Below, in pieces: positions 55,456 through 64,000 of a stretch of 64,000 bases of DNA. The stretch's first letter is position 1. Each line of letters begins with the position of its first letter. Made by a program: the position numbers and the translations under genes. Source of the stretch: Planctomycetota bacterium (GTDB lineage Bacteria; Planctomycetota; Phycisphaerae; Phycisphaerales; UBA1924); assembly GCA_020831805.1 (NCBI GenBank), contig JAFIFX010000010.1:1-64000 (forward strand), read 5' to 3'. The notes under the pieces are model-generated. The model searched no databases and was not told where the DNA came from. It worked only from the letters and a program-made list of their open reading frames with translations.

Positions 55456-56340
55456 ATGATTGGCAATTTTTGTAGACTGCTCTGCTGTGTGATGGCGATG
55501 CTCTCCTGCAGTGCGGCAGAGGGGTCCGTTCAAGCCTTTCTGCAGGCGAGTCGCTCGTGGTTGCCGGACGGGCCGGTCATCATGACCCGCGAAGCGGTCG
55601 GAGAAGCGATCGGCTTGGCCTATGCCGGGTATGACCCGACGACCGGCCCCTGGTTCATGGCCGGTCCGATGGTCAGCGGCGGACGCGACGCGTCCGGACG
55701 GAGCTATCTCATCAAAGCCGGGCAAGATGAGATCATTACGCCGGTGCACGAACCGCTCCCCTATCACATCGGAACGCTTCTTCCTGTCGCGATACTCGCC
55801 TCGATGCATGAACGCCCGGGCATCATCACCGAAGCGGTTCAAAGAGATGGTTCCTGGCTCGTGACCTATCGGGTGACGATGGACCGGACGAAATCGCCGC
55901 CCGTCACAAAGCAGTTTGTTGCGCAGTTTGATGCCGCGAGTGGACGCATGCGCAGTCATGAGCGAAGTGATGCCGAAGACCGACAGCGCGTTGAGTTTGA
56001 CCTCTCAAACCCCCGTTTGGAGCGGATGATCGACCGTGATGGCGGACCCCAGCACAAGGTGTCGCTGGAATCCGATGTCACCGCTGCATCATTCACCCCC
56101 GAAGCGATCCGTGCCCGGATGAAGGCCGCTGACATCGCGATCCAGCAGAAGTCTGCGGCGGTTCTTGCCGGCTATGTGGAGGATGGCGAGGGCAACTGGT
56201 CCCCGCCCAGCCGTGAACAGGAGACAATCCCGTACGCGGGCAACGCGGTGAAGCGGTTCCGTATCCCGCTGATTTTGCTGGGGGTCGTTCTTGCTGGCGT
56301 CGCGGCGATCGAGTTGTTCAGGCGGCGTGGGGCAGCATGA
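55456..56340 (+). CDS. hypothetical exported protein with C-terminal TM anchor
   Basis: signal peptide; C-terminal FRIPLILLGVVLAGVAAIELFRRRGAA. Confidence 0.65.
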   Translation: MIGNFCRLLCCVMAMLSCSAAEGSVQAFLQASRSWLPDGPVIMTREAVGEAIGLAYAGYDPTTGPWFMAGPMVSGGRDASGRSYLIKAGQDEIITPVHEPLPYHIGTLLPVAILASMHERPGIITEAVQRDGSWLVTYRVTMDRTKSPPVTKQFVAQFDAASGRMRSHERSDAEDRQRVEFDLSNPRLERMIDRDGGPQHKVSLESDVTAASFTPEAIRARMKAADIAIQQKSAAVLAGYVEDGEGNWSPPSREQETIPYAGNAVKRFRIPLILLGVVLAGVAAIELFRRRGAA

Positions 56341-56909
56341 ATCGGTTGTGGGCGTCTGCCATCGCCTTGCGGCTCATGAAAGTGGTCTTGGCGGCCTCTG
56401 GTCTGGTTGTCCTGTGGCTCGGTCTGGCCAAGCTCGACGATGCGGGAGCTTTTGTGGCCGTGGTCGAATCGCACGGGCTGGTGCCCGCCGACGCCGTTCA
56501 GCCGCTGTCTTCGCTGTTTATCGCGATTGAGATATTCTGCGGCGCTTTGATACTGTGGTGCTCCCTCGGTGCGGCATCCCGCGCATCGTGGGGCGCTGCG
56601 GCGTTGACGGCCCTTTGCCTGAGTATGACCGCGTACGCCATGATGCTCGTCGTCCGTCCGCCCCCCGAAGCGGTCCCGTGCGGGTGTGCGGGCGGGGGTG
56701 CGCTGGTCGAGTCGTGGGCGCCAATCATGGCCCGCAACGCGTGGCTGACGACCGGCGCGGCGGTGCTGACGCTTTGCTTTGTCGGGCTCGGTCGAGCAAA
56801 GCTGGGCCGCGACTCGGATACTCAGGGCGCGGCCGGGGCGCTGATCGGGTTGCCGTCCGCGTCGCGGTTGGAAAAGTCCAGTTCGGTGTCCGGGTCGAGG
56901 ACCTCGTAG
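56337..56909 (+). CDS. MauE/DoxX-like four-TM protein
   Basis: ATGA overlap with upstream gene; TM segments plus VPCGCAGGG motif typical of MauE-like proteins. Confidence 0.65.
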   Translation: MNRLWASAIALRLMKVVLAASGLVVLWLGLAKLDDAGAFVAVVESHGLVPADAVQPLSSLFIAIEIFCGALILWCSLGAASRASWGAAALTALCLSMTAYAMMLVVRPPPEAVPCGCAGGGALVESWAPIMARNAWLTTGAAVLTLCFVGLGRAKLGRDSDTQGAAGALIGLPSASRLEKSSSVSGSRTS

Positions 56910-57328
56910 CGGGTGATGAACCAGCTCGGGCTGGTGCGCCAGCGGACGGTGAAGTCGAAGGCGACGATGTCGCCGACGCTCATGCCGGACAGGTCCAGGC
57001 CGTCGGCGACGGGGAAGGGCATGACCATGGCGGCCATGCCGGGCACGCCGCGGGCGTTGACGCCGATCTCGCCGTCGCGGTTGAGGAAGTGGGGGATGTG
57101 CTCGTGCTGGATGCGCAGCTCGCTGGCGGGGTTGCCGGGCTGGGGCATCGAGATGACGACGCCGCGGATGTCGGTGTAGACGTCCTCGCGGACGATCTCA
57201 GAGCCGAGGGGGTCCGACGCGGCGGGCGGCTCGGGCGCGTCGCGGGAGCAGGCGGGCACCAACGCAACGACGCCCGCGGCCGCGACGAGCGCGAGCAGCG
57301 GGCGTTGGATGGAGTTCAAGTCAGGCAC
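56822..57328 (-). CDS. CusF-like copper-binding lipoprotein-like protein
   Basis: lipobox-like LVPAC; RGVVISMPQPGNPASELRIQHEHIPHFLNRDG...MAAMVMPFPVADGLDLSGMSVGDIVAFDFTV. Confidence 0.75.
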   Translation of the reverse strand: MPDLNSIQRPLLALVAAAGVVALVPACSRDAPEPPAASDPLGSEIVREDVYTDIRGVVISMPQPGNPASELRIQHEHIPHFLNRDGEIGVNARGVPGMAAMVMPFPVADGLDLSGMSVGDIVAFDFTVRWRTSPSWFITRYEVLDPDTELDFSNRDADGNPISAPAAP

Positions 57329-57347
57329 GGCGCACCCTTCCGGGGCT

Positions 57348-57665
57348 TTACGCCTTCTCGACCTTGAGGTACTGCTCGACGGAGGCGAGGTCGGGGCTGA
57401 TGTCGAAGGTGAAGGGCATGGTCCACGAGGCGCCCTGCTCGCAGCGCGCGATGCGGGCGGCCTTCTCGCGGGAGTGCCACATCCGGTTGCCGCGGATGTA
57501 GGAGTTCATGCGCCGGCGCCGGAGCATCTGGGCGCGGGCGAGGCCGCGCTTGATGTCGGGGTCGCGGCGCATGAGCCGGACGATGGTGTCGCGGGCGCCC
57601 TTGTTGTTGGGCACGCGCTCCACGGTGCAGGTAACGGTCTGGCCGGCGTTCAGGGTGTCGATCAT
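57348..57665 (-). CDS. conserved hypothetical protein
   Basis: MIDTLNAGQTVTCTVERVPNNKGARDTIVRLMRRDPDIKRGLARAQMLRRRRMNSYIRGNRMWHSR. Confidence 0.65.
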   Translation of the reverse strand: MIDTLNAGQTVTCTVERVPNNKGARDTIVRLMRRDPDIKRGLARAQMLRRRRMNSYIRGNRMWHSREKAARIARCEQGASWTMPFTFDISPDLASVEQYLKVEKA

Positions 57666-57830
57666 GGCCCACTCCCGGCCCGCGCTGTTCGCGGGCCCTG
57701 GCAAGGTTCAAAGCGTTCATTCCCCATCATCGCTACGGCCACCCAGCCGGACGCGTCGGGCCCAAAGTCTACGCATGCAAAGGATCGGGTCCACCGGTCC
57801 ACCTAGAGTTGGGGCCACGGAGGACGCACG

Positions 57831-59210
57831 ATGGACGCCATACCAGGACAGAACCCGAACCAGCCCCCGGCCCCCAAGTTCGATGGGTCGGCCCCCAACC
57901 AGAACAAGCCCAAGCTCCGCAAAGTGAGGGGTTTCCCGTTCCCGGTGCAGACCCCCGACGGGGAGCAGCAGGTGCTCCTGGGTCTGGCCGACGCCCAGCA
58001 GATCTCTCAGAAGATGGTGGTGACCCAGCCAGCGTTCCAGGCGGTGCTGCCGCTGATGGACGGCAGCCGGGACATCGACCAGATCGTCGCGGAGGTGGGG
58101 CGTGGGCTCCAGCGGCCGATGCTCGAGCAGTTTGTGGCCCAGCTCGACGACGCGGCCCTGATCGTCGGTCCCAAGCACGAGGCCATGCTCGCCGAGCTGC
58201 GGGAGAACTTCGACAAGTCCGACCACCTGCCGCCGGGCTCGACCGCCCAGGTCGCCGACGCCCTGGTCATGCAGGAGTTCGGGCAGGAGGCCACGGAGGA
58301 GCAGAAGGCCGAGCACGGCCCGGCCAAGCTGCGCGAGATGATGGACAAGTGGATCGACGCGGCCCTGGAGAAGGTGGAAAGCCCCGCCTTCAACGCGTTG
58401 CCCAAGGCCATCGTCGCGCCGCACCTGGATTATCCCCGCGGGTGGTACAACTACGCCCAGGTCTACGGGCGGATGCGTGTGGTTGACCGGCCGGACCGGG
58501 TGGTGATCCTCGGGACGAACCACTTCGGCCAGGCCACCGGCGTGTGCGGCTGTGATAAAGGATTCGCCTCGCCGCTGGGGATCTGCCCGGTGGATGCCGA
58601 GCTGGTCGAGAAGCTCCGCGGCCGGCTGGGGGACAAGGCCGAGGCGCTCTTCCGGGATCGGTTCGACCACGAGAACGAGCACTCGATCGAGTTCCACATC
58701 CCCTGGATCCAGCATGTGCTGGGGGCGGACGAAGCGGGAAACTTCCCCAAAGTGTTCGCCGCGTTGGTGCATGACCCGATCGTGAACAACGGCGAGTCGT
58801 ACGACGGGCAGGGCCTGGACCTGGACCCGTTCGTCGAGGCGCTCAAGGCGACCCTGGACGAGTTGGGTGGGACCACCCTGGTCGTGTCCTCCGCGGACCT
58901 GTCCCATGTGGGCCCGTCCTTCGGGGATCAGCAGCGGCTCAACGGCGAGGAGGGCCCCGGCGCGGAGTTCCGCGCCAAGGTGGCCGGCCACGACCGGGAG
59001 ATGCTCCAGATGGTCACCGAGAAGCGGATGGAGGACCTGATCGGCTCGCTGGCGTGGCAGCAGAATCCCACGCGGTGGTGCTCGATCGGCAACATGACGG
59101 CGACGATCCGGGTGGTCGATCCCGAGCGGGTCGAGTTGCTCAACTATGCCGCCGCGATGGACCCGGAGGGCACGACCTTCGTGTCCTCGGCGGCGATGGC
59201 GATGTGGTGA
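57831..59210 (+). CDS. AmmeMemoRadiSam system protein B (MEMO1 family)
   Basis: IVAPHLDYPRGWYNYAQVYG, VVILGTNHFG, DHENEHSIEFHIPWIQHVLG, STADLSHVG-like SSADLSHVGPSFGD. Confidence 0.88.
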   Translation: MDAIPGQNPNQPPAPKFDGSAPNQNKPKLRKVRGFPFPVQTPDGEQQVLLGLADAQQISQKMVVTQPAFQAVLPLMDGSRDIDQIVAEVGRGLQRPMLEQFVAQLDDAALIVGPKHEAMLAELRENFDKSDHLPPGSTAQVADALVMQEFGQEATEEQKAEHGPAKLREMMDKWIDAALEKVESPAFNALPKAIVAPHLDYPRGWYNYAQVYGRMRVVDRPDRVVILGTNHFGQATGVCGCDKGFASPLGICPVDAELVEKLRGRLGDKAEALFRDRFDHENEHSIEFHIPWIQHVLGADEAGNFPKVFAALVHDPIVNNGESYDGQGLDLDPFVEALKATLDELGGTTLVVSSADLSHVGPSFGDQQRLNGEEGPGAEFRAKVAGHDREMLQMVTEKRMEDLIGSLAWQQNPTRWCSIGNMTATIRVVDPERVELLNYAAAMDPEGTTFVSSAAMAMW

Positions 59211-59359
59211 TCCCGCCTGTGTCACAGGACTGTCACGGGCCCGGCGTGCGCCGGAACCGGGGCGGCCGCGGGTCGTACCGTTGGCGGCGGGTTCGGGTAG
59301 GATCCGCTCCCCCTTCCGGGTGTTTCCCGGGCGGATGAGGACAAACGAAGGAGCAGCCT

Positions 59360-61348
59360 ATGGGCTCGTCGGACGTGTGCTGGGGAATCGAGATGGGCTT
59401 CGGCGCGATCAAGGCGCTCAAGCTCGAGCAGGACGGCGACGACCTGAAGGTGCTCGACTTCGCCGTGATCAACCACGCCAAGGTGCTGTCGACGCCGGAC
59501 CTGGACCAGGACGACGCGATGCGGGTGGCGCTGGGGACGCTGGCGAGCCAGAAGGACCTGAGCGGGGCGCGGATCTCGATCTCGCTGCCGGGTCACCAGA
59601 GCTTCGCCCGTTTCGCCAAGCTGCCGCCGGTGGACCCCAAGAAGGTGGCGGACATCGTCAAGTTCGAGGCGGTCCAGCAGATCCCGTTCCCGCTGGACGA
59701 GGTCGAGTGGGACTACCAGACCTTTGTTTCGCCCGACTCGCCGGACATCGAGGTGGGCATCTTCGCGGTGACGCGTGAGCGGATCAACAACCGCCTGTCG
59801 ATGCTGGCCGATGTGGGCCTGACGCCGGACTGGGCGACGATCTCGCCGGTGGCGGCGTACAACGCGATGGCGGTGGACCTGGGCTTCACCGAGGACAGCC
59901 CCGGCACGATCATCCTGGACATCGGCACGGTGGCGACGGACCTGATCATCGCCGAGGCGGGTCGGGTCTGGGTGCGGACCTTCCCGATCGGCGGGCACCA
60001 GTTCACCGAGGCGCTGGTCTCGGCGTTCAAGCTCAGCTACACCAAGGCCGAGAAGCTCAAGCGCGAGGCCGAGCAGACCAAGCACGCCCGCCATGTGTTC
60101 CAGGCCATGCGCCCGATCTTCGGGGATCTGGCCCAGGAGATCCAGCGCTCGATCGGCTTCTACCAGTCGGTGCACCCCGACGCGGACCTCAAGCGGCTGA
60201 TCGGCCTGGGCAGCACCTTCAAGCTGCCGGGGTTGCGCAAGTACCTCAAGCAGCAGTTGCAGCTCGATGTCTACCGCATCGAGCAGTTCAAGAAGCTCTC
60301 GCTCGACGGCCCGCAGGCTGGCGAGTTCCAGGCGGCATCGCTGAACCTGACCACCGCCTACGGCTGCGCCCTGCAGGCGCTTGGCCTGTCCCCCATGCGG
60401 GCCAACCTCATGCCCGTCACCGTGCTGCGTGACGCGATGTGGAAGCGCAAGGTCCCGTACTTCGCGGCGGCGGCCGGCCTGGCCGCGGCGACCGCCGGGG
60501 CGATGTTCGTCCGGCCGCTGATCGACTCGGCCGCCTTCCAGGGCGCCGAACGGCCGACCATCCTGCAGACCGTGGTGCGCGAGGCCACCTCGCTCTCGGC
60601 CGAGGCCCGCCAGGCGGGCGTGACCAGCGGGGCCGAGTCGGACCTCCGCGCGGCCCGCATCGTTTCGCTGCTCGACGGGCGCGGGCTGTATGGGTATGTG
60701 CTCAACGACGCAGCCCGGCTCGTGTCGCTGACCAACGAATCGGCCGAGCGTGCGGCCCGGACCGACCAGCGTCTGGCCGACGCCATGGCCGGCGGGCCGG
60801 CCATCGAGCTGGTCAACCTGCGGACCGCGTTCCGCGCGGGCGACGCCGGCGCCGACGCGATGGGCGGCATGGACCCCGATCCGTTCGCCGATCCCCGCAC
60901 GGGTCCCCGCCAGACCGGCGGGGACGCCACGCCGGCCGAGGCCCGCGGCAAGGACCGCGTGCGCGTCACAGGCACCTTCCGCGTCGCGGCGCCGAACATC
61001 GAGCGGTTCATGCTCGAGGTGCTCGAACCGGTGATCAAGGAACAGCTCGCCGGACAGGGCGAGGCCTACCGCGTGGTGGTCGGCCAGGTCCCCTGGGCCA
61101 TCGGCCAGGCGGGCGACGACTTCGGCGGGCGCGGCGGCGGGGCACGCCCGGGCACGGCGGCCCCCGACTGGCGCGACCCGGACCGTGGCGCGGGCGGACG
61201 AACCGCGCCGAGGGACTTCGGCCAGGGCGGTGATCCGAACCAGCTCGCGCCGTTGCCGCCGCCCCCGGCGGAGCGGCCCGGCATGCAGACCGTGACCGTC
61301 ACGTGGTACGCGGTGCTCGAGCCCCGCGCCGAAGGAGGTGACCTGTGA
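59360..61348 (+). CDS. pilM: PilM-like type IV pilus assembly ATPase-fold protein with C-terminal PilN-like extension
   Basis: WGIEMGFGAIKALKLEQ, SLPGHQSFARFAKLPPVDPKKVADIVKFEAVQQIPFPLDEVEWDYQ; TM VPYFAAAAGLAAATAGAMFVRPLI in second half. Confidence 0.88.
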   Translation: MGSSDVCWGIEMGFGAIKALKLEQDGDDLKVLDFAVINHAKVLSTPDLDQDDAMRVALGTLASQKDLSGARISISLPGHQSFARFAKLPPVDPKKVADIVKFEAVQQIPFPLDEVEWDYQTFVSPDSPDIEVGIFAVTRERINNRLSMLADVGLTPDWATISPVAAYNAMAVDLGFTEDSPGTIILDIGTVATDLIIAEAGRVWVRTFPIGGHQFTEALVSAFKLSYTKAEKLKREAEQTKHARHVFQAMRPIFGDLAQEIQRSIGFYQSVHPDADLKRLIGLGSTFKLPGLRKYLKQQLQLDVYRIEQFKKLSLDGPQAGEFQAASLNLTTAYGCALQALGLSPMRANLMPVTVLRDAMWKRKVPYFAAAAGLAAATAGAMFVRPLIDSAAFQGAERPTILQTVVREATSLSAEARQAGVTSGAESDLRAARIVSLLDGRGLYGYVLNDAARLVSLTNESAERAARTDQRLADAMAGGPAIELVNLRTAFRAGDAGADAMGGMDPDPFADPRTGPRQTGGDATPAEARGKDRVRVTGTFRVAAPNIERFMLEVLEPVIKEQLAGQGEAYRVVVGQVPWAIGQAGDDFGGRGGGARPGTAAPDWRDPDRGAGGRTAPRDFGQGGDPNQLAPLPPPPAERPGMQTVTVTWYAVLEPRAEGGDL

Positions 61349-62748
61349 GTGGCGTGCTCGGCTGGGTGAAGAAAAACCTGATCATCGTCATCGCCGTGGT
61401 GCTCATCCTGGTGTTCCTGCCGGTGGGCTGGGTGTTCTCGTCGGGCTGGAACCAACGCGTCAAGAACGCCGCCACCCAGGCGTACAACAGCACCCGCGGC
61501 GAGCTGGACCGCGCCGGATCGGTGACTTACTCGCTGCCCGCGGTGCTCGAGGGTGAGCAGCCGATCTCCGAGTCGCGTGCGCCCAACCGGCGCGTGACCG
61601 AGTTCTTCCAGCAGCAGAAGGACATGCGCGTGGCGCAGGTCGAGGATGTCGTCCGTCGCGGCACGGCGTTCAACCGCGGTGATCACGCCGAGCTCGTCCC
61701 GGGCCTGCTGCCCCGGGCCGCCAACAACAGCGCCCTGCGTCTGCTGGGCCTGGAGATGGCCGAGCAGATCGCCGGGACGCGCGACTCGGCGGGCAATGTC
61801 ATCCGCCCGTCCGTCTACGACCAGCTCCTCCGGCGGCTCAACGCGGGCGGACCGCCCGATCCGGCCGAGCTGGGCGGCGTGCTGGCCGAGTTCGGCACCC
61901 GCGAGCGGGAACGCTTCAGCGCCGGGAGCACCGACGGACGCCTGACCGACGCCCAGAACCGGGAAATCGGCGAGGTGATGGTGCGCCGGCGTCTGCAGGA
62001 GTACGCCGGCCGCGCCCGTTCGCTGAACTTCTACGCCTCGATCGACGCCCTGCGCGGCGGTCAGGGCGACACCGGCTGGTCCCGGATCCCTTCCGTGCCG
62101 CCCTCCCAGAGCGAGATCACCGAGGCGCGGGCCTTCGTCTGGCTGTGGGACTACTGGGTCATCACCGATGTGCTCGAGGCCGTGGCCCTGGCGAACACCG
62201 ACCCGATCAGCGGCTCGATGACCGTGCCCGACGCGCCGATCAAGCGGGTCGAGCGCCTGCGAATCGCCGCGGTCGACCTCCCCGCGGCTGGCGGCGCCGA
62301 CGCGGGCGCGCAGGACGACTTCGGCTCGTTCGGCGGGCGTGACGCCTACGCGGGCGGCGATCCCTACGGCTCGCCGACCGGAGCGGCCCCGACCGGCCCC
62401 GTTTCCCACACCGGACGCACGGGCGACGACGCCTACGACATCCGGCGCGTCGAGCTGACCGTCATCGCCTCGTCCCGCGATCTGCCCCGCCTGTTCGAGG
62501 CCCTCGGCCGCGTCAACTACATGACCGTCACCGGCGTGCAGGTCGACCCGGTGGATGTCTGGGCCCACCTCGAATCGGGCTACTTCTACGGCGACGACCA
62601 TGTCGTCCGCGCCACGATCGACATCGAGACGGTCTGGCTGCGCTCCTGGACGCTCCCGCTCATGCCCGACCGGGTCCGCCAGGCCCTCGGCGCGCCGGTT
62701 GACGCCCCCGCGGGCGCCGGTGACACGGGTTTCGACGACGGTCCCTGA
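61345..62748 (+). CDS. PilO/GspM-position inner membrane protein, hypothetical
   Basis: 4-nt overlap with pilM, near-perfect RBS aaggaggtgacct; N-terminal TM LIIVIAVVLILVFLPVGWVF. Confidence 0.65.
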   Translation: MSGVLGWVKKNLIIVIAVVLILVFLPVGWVFSSGWNQRVKNAATQAYNSTRGELDRAGSVTYSLPAVLEGEQPISESRAPNRRVTEFFQQQKDMRVAQVEDVVRRGTAFNRGDHAELVPGLLPRAANNSALRLLGLEMAEQIAGTRDSAGNVIRPSVYDQLLRRLNAGGPPDPAELGGVLAEFGTRERERFSAGSTDGRLTDAQNREIGEVMVRRRLQEYAGRARSLNFYASIDALRGGQGDTGWSRIPSVPPSQSEITEARAFVWLWDYWVITDVLEAVALANTDPISGSMTVPDAPIKRVERLRIAAVDLPAAGGADAGAQDDFGSFGGRDAYAGGDPYGSPTGAAPTGPVSHTGRTGDDAYDIRRVELTVIASSRDLPRLFEALGRVNYMTVTGVQVDPVDVWAHLESGYFYGDDHVVRATIDIETVWLRSWTLPLMPDRVRQALGAPVDAPAGAGDTGFDDGP

Positions 62749-62850
62749 TCCGTCCGGCCCGCTCCGGCGGGAACGGGCCGCGGAACGACGAGTGAACAGA
62801 CAACCACCGCGCCGCACGACGGCCGCACGAAACGCATCCGAGGCAACACC

Positions 62851-64000
62851 ATGAAGGTCAAGGGCATCAACCCGATCGAGCAGCACATCGAGAAAATCGT
62901 CCTGGGCCTGGTGCTCCTGGCCCTGCTCGCCGTGCTGGCGTTGCAGTTCCTCACGCAGCCGAACCAGGTGCAAGCGGGCACCCGGGCCGTGCCGCCGCAG
63001 GACGTGTTCGTCGTGCTCCAGCGTCAGGCAGAGTCGATCGACTCGCAGATCAAGGACACGGCCCCCGCCCTGCCCCCCGTGCAGGAGACGGACCTCGTCC
63101 AGCGCTACGACCGCGCCTTCGAAGGCGCGGCCAGCGGGCCGGTGCGCCTGGCCGCACCGCTCGGACGCCCCCTGAACATCGCCGCCGCGACCGGCGCGGA
63201 CATCGGCTCAGCCGGGCCGTCCTCGGACGAGGTGGCCGTCCTGCGGGTCCCGCGGACCTCCAAGCCCATGGCCGGCTCGCAGTGGGGCACGCTCGACCCG
63301 TTCGCCCTGATCGAAGTGCCCGAGTACGCCCGCTTCGTGCCCGAAGCGCAGCCGTACGACTTCCCCTCCGTGACAATCGAGGCCACCTTCTCCGGCACGG
63401 CCCTGCGCGAGGTGCTCAGCCCCGCCGAGGGCGCGGGCGTGCCCCGCCGCTTCTGGCAGGGCACGGGCATCGCCCTGCTCGGCTTCGAGGCCGAACGCCA
63501 GCGTCGGCTTCCCGACGGCTCCTGGTCCGACCCCGAGCCGATCACCCTGCCCCCCGGCTCGGCCCGGCCCACGCGCGCCGTCACGCCCGAGGACGGCCTG
63601 CCCGAACTGACCGAGGTGGTCAGCAACGCCAACGCCGCCGCCCCGGATGTCCAGCGTCCCCTGCTGCCCCCGATCATCGCCGGCCCCGAGTGGCTGCCCC
63701 CCAGCGAACGTGTGGCCGACGCCCGGACCCAGCTCTCCCGCGCCGACCGCATCCGCCGCGACCTTGAGCGGGCCGTGGCCGAACTCGAGCGGCTCGAGAG
63801 CCCCGGGGGCGCCCGAGACCCGCGCCAGCCCGCGGACCGCGAACGCCGCCCCACCGTGACCCGCGACCCAGGAGCCCCCACGCCGGCCAACCAGCGCCGC
63901 ATCGAACAGCTCCGGCGTCAGATCGAGGACTACCGCAACGAGCTGCGCGAGCTGGGCGAGCCCGACCCGACCCAGCAGACCGGCGTCGCCGGGCGCTCCG
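62851..64000 (+). CDS. partial CDS running off the window: single-TM protein of the pilus/secretion cluster
   Basis: MKVKGINPIEQHIEKIVLGLVLLALLAVLALQFLTQPNQVQ...; open to the last base, absent from the ORF track because no stop is present. Confidence 0.8.
   Translation, partial: MKVKGINPIEQHIEKIVLGLVLLALLAVLALQFLTQPNQVQAGTRAVPPQDVFVVLQRQAESIDSQIKDTAPALPPVQETDLVQRYDRAFEGAASGPVRLAAPLGRPLNIAAATGADIGSAGPSSDEVAVLRVPRTSKPMAGSQWGTLDPFALIEVPEYARFVPEAQPYDFPSVTIEATFSGTALREVLSPAEGAGVPRRFWQGTGIALLGFEAERQRRLPDGSWSDPEPITLPPGSARPTRAVTPEDGLPELTEVVSNANAAAPDVQRPLLPPIIAGPEWLPPSERVADARTQLSRADRIRRDLERAVAELERLESPGGARDPRQPADRERRPTVTRDPGAPTPANQRRIEQLRRQIEDYRNELRELGEPDPTQQTGVAGRS

Overview
High-GC bacterial chromosome segment. 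It looks like Planctomycetota, probably Phycisphaerae; this is inferred from GC-type dockerin C-termini, PTPG/RRRR C-terminal sorting tails and gene content.

Left flank (about 0.1-15 kb), mostly housekeeping: mutY, a NifU-N/Nfu-like protein, purK, an LpxR-like lipid A deacylase, purE, a family 2 glycosyltransferase, cdaA plus a YbbR-domain protein (c-di-AMP synthesis), and an isolated atpA.

Middle (about 15.2-50.3 kb): an almost entirely plus-strand island of secreted proteins. Fifteen carry the same C-terminal two-repeat dockerin-like module (consensus CPADLNGDGxLNFFDVAAYLxLYNAGDPAAD[L/W]NGDGxLNFFDxAAYLxxFNAGCP). It is attached to unrelated ectodomains: FG-GAP/VCBS propellers, a zinc metalloprotease, a subtilase, seven-repeat propellers, tandem-repeat/beta-lactamase-fold proteins, an esterase, a vanadium-haloperoxidase-like protein, a P-domain and others. 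The island also holds a chimeric pseudogene scar (5' end of the epimerase fused to the 3' part of the haloperoxidase gene).

Right flank (about 50.3-64 kb): an NAD-dependent epimerase, a family-4 uracil-DNA glycosylase, a PTPG-CTERM protein, a compact operon (prepilin-like / 10-Cys secreted protein / membrane-anchored protein / MauE-like) preceded by a cluster of CACAGATCTGTG palindromes, a CusF-like protein, an AmmeMemoRadiSam-B protein, and a pilM-led pilus/secretion gene cluster that runs off the window.

No transposase, CRISPR array, rRNA or tRNA was recognised. Family names are from recognition of motifs by eye; no searches were run.
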